Of a stretch of 9,366 nt of DNA, positions 5,081 through 9,366 are shown piece after piece. The stretch covers positions 1 to 9,366 of the forward strand of contig JAJUFY010000069.1 in the NCBI GenBank assembly GCA_029263635.1. The letters run 5' to 3'. A model generated the notes under the pieces. The model did not search any database and was not told the origin of the DNA. It saw only the letters and a program-made list of their open reading frames with translations. Origin of the DNA: Ectothiorhodospiraceae bacterium. Its GTDB lineage: Bacteria > Pseudomonadota > Gammaproteobacteria > Nitrococcales > AK92. The stretch's first letter is position 1. The number at the start of each line of letters is the position of its first letter. The position numbers were made by a program, and so were the translations under genes.

Positions 5081-5377
5081 TCAGTCGATCGTCGGTAATG
5101 GCTGTGCCGCGGCCAACGAGGCTGCGGCTGCCACCATTTCGTCGACATGATCCAGATCGGGCTGTGTCGCAGTATCGCTATGCCCACTGGCAGTGTTGAT
5201 ACCGAGCGCTGTGTTCATGGGGCAGACCCTTGTTATGGCCGTTTCCGTAATGGCCGCACCGCCTGCTATGGCAGCGATTCCGGCCAGGCTGTGCCGGTGT
5301 CGATAGCCCCAACCTATCAGTAGCGGGCCTGCCACCGCACGCATCGACCGGTCCCAGGACCCGACATTCTCGCGCAT
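5081..5377 (-). CDS. DUF2892 (YgaP-like membrane domain) protein (98 aa)
   Basis: Small inner-membrane protein with two hydrophobic segments, at about residues 12-25 and 30-48. MRENVGSWDRSMRAVAG at the start and CPMNTALGIN at 52-61 match the DUF2892 pattern (NVG..DR..R...G, then CP....LGIN). This domain is found alone or fused behind rhodanese, as in E. coli YgaP; here there is no rhodanese domain. The family usually ends soon after LGIN, but this protein adds about 36 residues of Asp/Ala-rich, non-membrane tail. The start is the ATG at 5377, directly after AAGGAGGTG; an in-frame ATG at 5428 without a ribosome site was not used. It lies 96 bases after the exporter gene on the same strand; whether it shares that transcript is unclear. 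The function of the domain is unknown. Confidence 0.88.
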   Translation of the reverse strand: MRENVGSWDRSMRAVAGPLLIGWGYRHRHSLAGIAAIAGGAAITETAITRVCPMNTALGINTASGHSDTATQPDLDHVDEMVAAAASLAAAQPLPTID

Positions 5378-5473
5378 TCGCACCTCCTTAAGAGGCATCG
5401 ACATCGAGCCGGCTGCTGGTAAAACCAAGGCTTGAGGGCTGCAGGTGGAGATACCGGTGGAGAGCGATGCCCC

Positions 5474-7249
5474 TCACTCCGACTTGCCGCCAAACTGCAA
5501 CCGAGCCAGCTCCGCATAGAGCCCGCCCTGCTGCAGCAGGGCCTCGTGCGAGCCGATGGCGACGATGCCGCCGCGGTCGAGGACCACGATGCGGTCGGCC
5601 CGCTGTACGGTAGCCAGGCGGTGGGCGATGACGATGGTGGTGCGACCTGCCATCAGCCGTTCCAGCGCCTGCTGGATCAGCTGCTCGCTCTGGGAGTCGA
5701 GCGCGCTGGTGGCTTCATCCAGCAGCAGGACCGGAGCCTTGCTGAGGAGCGCGCGGGCGATGGCAATGCGCTGGCGCTGGCCGCCGGACAGGCGCACGCC
5801 GCGCTCGCCCAGGAAGCTGTCGTAGCCCTCGGGCAGAGCGGCGATGAAGTCGTGTGCCTCAGCCGCCCGGGCGGCGGCCTCCACCTCGGCGTCGCTGGCG
5901 TCCAGACGGCCGTAGCGGATGTTGTCGCGGGCGCTGGCGCCGAAGATCACCGGATCCTGCGGGACCAGCGCCAGCTGCTCGCGCAGGGCAGCCAGGGGCA
6001 GCCGGCGCAGCTCGATGCCGTCCAGGCGGATGGCGCCCCGCTGCGGGTCGTAGAAGCGCAGCAGCAGCTGCAGCACCGTGCTCTTGCCGGCGCCTGACGG
6101 GCCGACCAGGGCGACGGTCTCGCCGGGTGCGATCTGCAGCGTGAAATCGACCAGTGCCGGCTGCTGCGGGCGGGACGGGTAGGCGAATTCGATGGAATCG
6201 AAGTCCAGCCGGCCGGGGCCGGCCGGCGCGATGATTGGCTGCGCCGGTTCCTGCACCTGGCTGCGGGTCGCCAGCAGCTCGCCCAGCCGCTCGGCGGCGC
6301 CGGCGGCGCGCTGCACGTCGCCCCATACCTCGCTGAGCGAGCCGACCGAGCCGGCCGCGATCACCGCATAGAGCACGAACTGGCCGAGCTCGCCGCTGCT
6401 CATGCCGCCGCCGATCACGGCCCGTGCGCCTATCCACAGCACCAGCACTATGGCGCCGAACACCAGCAGGATGACGATGGCGGTGAGCGCCGCCCTGGCC
6501 CGGGTGCGCCGTATCGCGGCGGCCAGTGCCGCCAGGGTGGCGGCGCGGAAGCGCGCGTGCTCGTACGGCTCGCGGGCGTGCGCCTGCACCGTGCGCAGGG
6601 CGTTCAGCGATTCGCCGGCCAGCGCGTTGGTATCGGCGATGCGGTCCTGGCTGAGACGGGAGAGGCGGCGCACCCGGCGGCCGAGCACCACGATCGGCAG
6701 CACCACGAACGGGATGACGATGGCGATCAGGCCGGCCAGCCGCGGGCTGGTGGCGGTCAGCAGCACGGCGGCGCCGAGCAGCATCAAGGCGCTGCGCAGC
6801 GCCACCGAAGCGCTGGAGCCCAGCACGGTCTGCACCAGCTCGGTATCGGTCGTCAGCCGCGACAGCAGCTCGCCGGTGCGGGTGGTCTCGTAGAAGCCGG
6901 CGTCCAGGTGCAGGAGATGGCGGTAGACGGCCTGGCGGATGTCGGCCACCACCCGCTCGCCGAACACGGTGACGCAGTAGAAGCGCAGCGCGGTCGCGGC
7001 GGCGAGTACCACCGCCACCGCGAACAGCCCCAGGAAATAGCGGTTGATGGTGTCCGCCGCCTGGGCCGAAAAGCCGGAGTCGATCACCAGGCGGAACGCC
7101 ACCGGCAGGGCCAGGGTCGCCGCCGCGGCGACCACCAGCGCGGCGACGGCGACGAGCAGCAGGCGCCGGTGCGGCCGCACGAACGGCAGCAGCGTCAGCA
7201 GGGCCGGCCTGGCAGATAAGCGCGGCGGGATGGATGCGGACCGGTTCAC
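5474..7249 (-). CDS. ABC exporter half-transporter (MsbA/ABCB type), fused permease and ATPase
   Basis: 591-residue inner-membrane half-transporter expected to work as a homodimer exporting a lipid, drug or peptide. The membrane domain covers about residues 20-310, with hydrophobic helices near 29-50, 70-90, 150-190 (two) and 255-300 (two). The coupling-helix region holds ETTRTGELLSRLTTDTE at 121-137. The ATPase domain is complete: Walker A GPSGAGKST 383-391, Q-loop Q431 in VPQDPVIF, signature LSGGQRQR 487-494, Walker B VLLLDE 507-512 with catalytic E512, D-loop SALD 515-518, and switch H543. It most resembles the MsbA-related group of proteobacterial exporters, but true MsbA (lipid A flippase) is not claimed, since no lpxK is adjacent. 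The start is a GTG at 7249, because a TGA lies nine bases upstream in frame; the only ribosome site is a weak GGAG. It follows the phosphatase gene by 109 bases. Confidence 0.95.
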   Translation of the reverse strand: MNRSASIPPRLSARPALLTLLPFVRPHRRLLLVAVAALVVAAAATLALPVAFRLVIDSGFSAQAADTINRYFLGLFAVAVVLAAATALRFYCVTVFGERVVADIRQAVYRHLLHLDAGFYETTRTGELLSRLTTDTELVQTVLGSSASVALRSALMLLGAAVLLTATSPRLAGLIAIVIPFVVLPIVVLGRRVRRLSRLSQDRIADTNALAGESLNALRTVQAHAREPYEHARFRAATLAALAAAIRRTRARAALTAIVILLVFGAIVLVLWIGARAVIGGGMSSGELGQFVLYAVIAAGSVGSLSEVWGDVQRAAGAAERLGELLATRSQVQEPAQPIIAPAGPGRLDFDSIEFAYPSRPQQPALVDFTLQIAPGETVALVGPSGAGKSTVLQLLLRFYDPQRGAIRLDGIELRRLPLAALREQLALVPQDPVIFGASARDNIRYGRLDASDAEVEAAARAAEAHDFIAALPEGYDSFLGERGVRLSGGQRQRIAIARALLSKAPVLLLDEATSALDSQSEQLIQQALERLMAGRTTIVIAHRLATVQRADRIVVLDRGGIVAIGSHEALLQQGGLYAELARLQFGGKSE

Positions 7250-7358
7250 GATCGGTCAGGACTCCAGGGCGGTTTGCCGGTAGCGGGTCGCAGCGGCGCG
7301 ATCTGCGCGGGGAGCGGCCGCGGTTGCGACCGCACGGCTGCCGGCCGGCAGAGCCGGT
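7250..7358. other. GC-rich spacer between phosphatase and exporter genes
   Basis: Contains two small hairpin-forming repeats, GCGGT-TGCG-ACCGC (7320-7333) and the 14-bp palindrome CTGCCGG/CCGGCAG (7338-7351). The latter lies just after the phosphatase stop. Neither is followed by a T tract on the minus strand, so they may stabilise or process the mRNA rather than end it. No promoter for the exporter is visible. Confidence 0.4.
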
Positions 7359-8096
7359 TCAGGCGTCGGTTTCGACGCAACGTATCAGAATCACCGAGAT
7401 ATTGTCCGGCCCGCCGGCGTCGTTGGCCGCCTCGATCAGCGCCTCGACCGCGGCGGCATCGGTCTGCTCGGCCAGCACCGCGGCCAGCTCGCTGTCGGCC
7501 AGGGGCTTGCTGAGGCCGTCCGAGCAGAGCAGGTAGACATCGCCGGGAGCGAGCCGGCTGTCGATCAGCGTATGCTCGAAGCTATCGTCCAGGCCCAGCG
7601 CCCGGGTCAGGATGTGCTGGTAGGGCGTGCGGCCGGCCGCTGCGGCGGGGATCGGACCATCCTCGACCATCTGCTCGGCGACGGTGTGATCCCGCGTCAG
7701 CAGGGTCAGGACTCCGCCGCGCCAGCGGTAGCAGCGCGAATCGCCGGCATGCAGGATGGCCGCCTGCTCGGCCTGGGCCAGCAGCGCCACCACGGTAGTG
7801 GCCATGTCCTCGTAGCCGGCATGGGTCTGCTGCGCTTCCCGCAGTGCGGCGTTCGCTTCCGCGCAGGCCGCCGCCAGCCGTTCGGCCGGCGCCGCCGCCG
7901 CCGTGAGGGCGTCGGAGTCCAGGATTCGGGCCACCGCGAGGCGGCTGGCGAAGGCGCCGCCGGGCTGGCCGCCGACCCCATCGGCGACGACCGCGATCAT
8001 GCCGTCCGGCAGCGCGCGCTGCCCCAGGCTGTCCTCGTTGACCTCGCGGCTACGCCCGCGGTCGGTTCTGCCGTGTACGACGTAGCCAATACCCAT
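7359..8096 (-). CDS. PP2C-type (PPM family) Ser/Thr protein phosphatase
   Basis: A 245-residue stand-alone catalytic domain of the bacterial Stp/PrpC type; it dephosphorylates Ser/Thr with two Mn or Mg ions. Family motifs are complete: REVNEDS at 17-23 (E21, D22), VADGVGG 37-43 with metal ligands D39 and G40, TTVVALL 100-106, LHAGDSRCYR 115-124, LLCSDGLS 189-196 with D193, and GGPDNISVI 228-236 with D231. There is no signal peptide or membrane helix, so it is cytoplasmic. It starts four bases after the stop of the kinase gene, with GGGAT inside the kinase 3' end as its ribosome site. Tight coupling makes the neighbouring kinase, and the kinase's substrates, its likely targets. Such phosphatases also sit in type VI secretion loci, but no secretion gene is visible here. 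Confidence 0.95.
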   Translation of the reverse strand: MGIGYVVHGRTDRGRSREVNEDSLGQRALPDGMIAVVADGVGGQPGGAFASRLAVARILDSDALTAAAAPAERLAAACAEANAALREAQQTHAGYEDMATTVVALLAQAEQAAILHAGDSRCYRWRGGVLTLLTRDHTVAEQMVEDGPIPAAAAGRTPYQHILTRALGLDDSFEHTLIDSRLAPGDVYLLCSDGLSKPLADSELAAVLAEQTDAAAVEALIEAANDAGGPDNISVILIRCVETDA

Positions 8097-8100
8097 GTCC

Positions 8101-9366
8101 CTATCCCGTCTGCAGTTTGGGCGCCGCCCGGCGCAGTGCCTGGGCCATCTCGCGGCCGCTCTGGTAGCGGTCGCCCGGCCGTTTGGCGAGCGCCTTGTTG
8201 ACGATGCGGCTGGCGCTGTTCGGCAGCTCCGGCCGCAGGCGCCGGATGTCCGGGTGCCGGGCCTCGCTGATCTGATAGGCGAGCCGCGCGACGTTGTCGG
8301 CCGTGAACGGCAGCTTGCCGGTGAGCAGCTGGTAGAACGTTACGCCCAGGCTGAAAAGGTCGGCCGTGCCTTTGGGCTCGTCGCCGGCGAACTGCTCCGG
8401 GGCCATGTACGACGGGCTGCCGAGCACGGTGCCGGTACTGGTGCGGCGGGTATCGCCCACGCGGGCGATGCCGAAATCGGTGATCTTGACCGTGCCGGCC
8501 TCGGCGTCGTAGATCAGGTTGGCGGGCTTGATGTCGCGGTGAATGACGCCGCGCCCATGGGCGTAATCGAGCGCCTCGGCGACTTCTGCCAGCAGCGCGT
8601 AGACGGTGGCGACCGGCAGCAGCCGCTCGGGATCCGTGTACTCGCTGAGCGGCCGGCCGCTGGCATAGTCCATGGCGATGAAGGCCAGTTCGCCTTCCTC
8701 GCCGACGTCGTACACCGTGACGATATTGGGGTGGCTGAGCCGGCCGGCAGCCTCCGCTTCCCGGAAGAAGCGCTCCTTGAATTCCTGCACCTCGTCGCGC
8801 GGCAACAGCGCCATGTCCAGGGTCTTGATGGCGACGCTGCGGCTGATCTTGGGATCGACGCCCAGATAGACCACGCCCATGGCGCCGCGGCCGAGCTCCC
8901 GCTCCAGCTGATAGCGGCCCAGCACCGGCTTCTCGACGGCCTCCGGCATCACCAGGGTGCTGGCGGTCGACAGCCGGGCGGCAAGCAGGGTGGTGGGAGC
9001 GCTGACCTGGGCCAGCACTGCCAGCCGCTCCTGGACGTCGCGGTAGCCGCTGTCCTGCTCGGCGCAGACGGCGAAGATGTCGCGCGCATTCGCGTACTGG
9101 CGGCGGCGTTCATGGGCGATCGCCAGCTCGTACAGCAGCTCCAGCCGCTCGGGGTCGGGAGTGACCGCCAGCAGCTGTTCCCGGGCCGCGTCCAGCTCGC
9201 CCTGGCGGATCTGATGGCGGGCGAGCGCCAGCCGGGCTGTGTCGGCGTTGCGCCGCAGGCGCTGGCGGTCTCGACCGGCGTAGGCGTTCAGCGCCGCCAG
9301 CGGATAACCGGCGAGCAGCATGCCGTAGGTCCCGGCGAGGACCAGCCACTGGCGCTGGCCGAGCTG
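8101..9366 (-). CDS. Membrane-linked Hanks-type Ser/Thr protein kinase (5' truncated)
   Basis: The frame is open to the right edge, so the N-terminus is missing; 421 residues are visible. The first 30 hold a hydrophobic segment (WLVLAGTYGMLLAGYPLAAL), taken as the last membrane helix of an upstream sensor. A helical region at about 30-125 resembles TPR-like repeats (LALARHQIRQGELDAAREQL; LYELAIAHERRRQYANARDIF). The kinase domain runs from about 150 to 416: Gly-loop GRGAMG 159-164, Lys 181 in AIK, helix-C Glu 203, HRDIKPAN at 276-283, DFG 297-299, activation-segment Thr/Ser cluster (TRRTSTGT) and APE 322-324. All catalytic residues are present, so it should be active. The order sensor/membrane, repeats, then C-terminal kinase is the reverse of PknB-PASTA kinases and fits the CHASE2-kinase type, but CHASE2 itself lies outside the window. 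It is co-transcribed with the phosphatase. Confidence 0.94.
   Translation of the reverse strand, partial: QLGQRQWLVLAGTYGMLLAGYPLAALNAYAGRDRQRLRRNADTARLALARHQIRQGELDAAREQLLAVTPDPERLELLYELAIAHERRRQYANARDIFAVCAEQDSGYRDVQERLAVLAQVSAPTTLLAARLSTASTLVMPEAVEKPVLGRYQLERELGRGAMGVVYLGVDPKISRSVAIKTLDMALLPRDEVQEFKERFFREAEAAGRLSHPNIVTVYDVGEEGELAFIAMDYASGRPLSEYTDPERLLPVATVYALLAEVAEALDYAHGRGVIHRDIKPANLIYDAEAGTVKITDFGIARVGDTRRTSTGTVLGSPSYMAPEQFAGDEPKGTADLFSLGVTFYQLLTGKLPFTADNVARLAYQISEARHPDIRRLRPELPNSASRIVNKALAKRPGDRYQSGREMAQALRRAAPKLQTG

Noticed and set aside
5432..7219. Several long plus-strand frames opposite the exporter gene
   Set aside because: Gln/Gly/Arg-rich antisense translations of a gene with all ABC motifs intact; no ribosome sites or domains.
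7338..7351. 14-bp palindrome CTGCCGG/CCGGCAG as a terminator after the phosphatase
   Set aside because: No T tract follows on the minus strand, and the stem-loop is small. Kept only as a spacer hairpin.
8101..9321. ATG at 9321 as the kinase start
   Set aside because: The frame stays open to the window edge, and the 15 codons upstream complete a hydrophobic helix, so the true start lies outside the window.

Overview
The window is GC-rich chromosomal DNA from a proteobacterium, most likely a gammaproteobacterium. This rests on the mix of genes: an HAMP-type chemoreceptor, a long glutathione-dependent glyoxalase I, a small RRM RNA-binding protein, an MsbA-like exporter, and DUF2269 and DUF2892 membrane proteins. 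Genus cannot be fixed from the sequence. I see no insertion sequences, integrase, tRNA, rRNA or CRISPR array. Base composition and codon use look uniform, apart from short AT-rich promoter and terminator patches.

Layout, left to right. (1) 1-1224, plus strand: the C-terminal part of a methyl-accepting chemotaxis protein, cut by the left edge and followed by a strong intrinsic terminator. (2) 1460-1687, plus: a 75-residue zinc-ribbon protein, facing a minus-strand RRM protein (1800-2084); a bidirectional terminator lies between them. (3) 2352-3510: a divergent pair, a DUF2269 membrane protein (minus) and a TetR/AcrR regulator (plus). They share a 40-bp dyad-symmetric control region containing two mirror-image sigma70-like promoters. 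(4) 3514-4050, minus: glyoxalase I, convergent with the TetR gene. (5) 4051-4374: mostly non-coding, with a possible frameshifted Cys-rich small ORF at its right end. (6) 4375-4635 and 4735-5073, plus: a TFIIB-type zinc-ribbon protein and an unknown 112-residue protein; the latter has a perfect TATAAT and a palindrome at the expected transcription start. (7) 5081-9366, minus: in transcription order, a membrane-linked Ser/Thr kinase (cut by the right edge), a PP2C phosphatase, an ABCB-type exporter half-transporter and a DUF2892 membrane protein.

How the genes may work together. The kinase and phosphatase are 4 bp apart and form an obvious writer/eraser pair; the exporter follows after 109 bp and may share their transcript. 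The TetR regulator most probably controls itself and the DUF2269 gene from the shared dyad. The remaining genes look like independent housekeeping or stress units: methylglyoxal detoxification, chemotaxis, RNA binding and small zinc ribbons.

No wholly new multi-gene system is evident. The observations most worth checking are the mirror-image overlapping promoters at 2854-2893, the kinase/phosphatase module with its C-terminal kinase domain, the palindrome at the start of the 4735 transcript, and the apparently frameshifted small gene near 4220.
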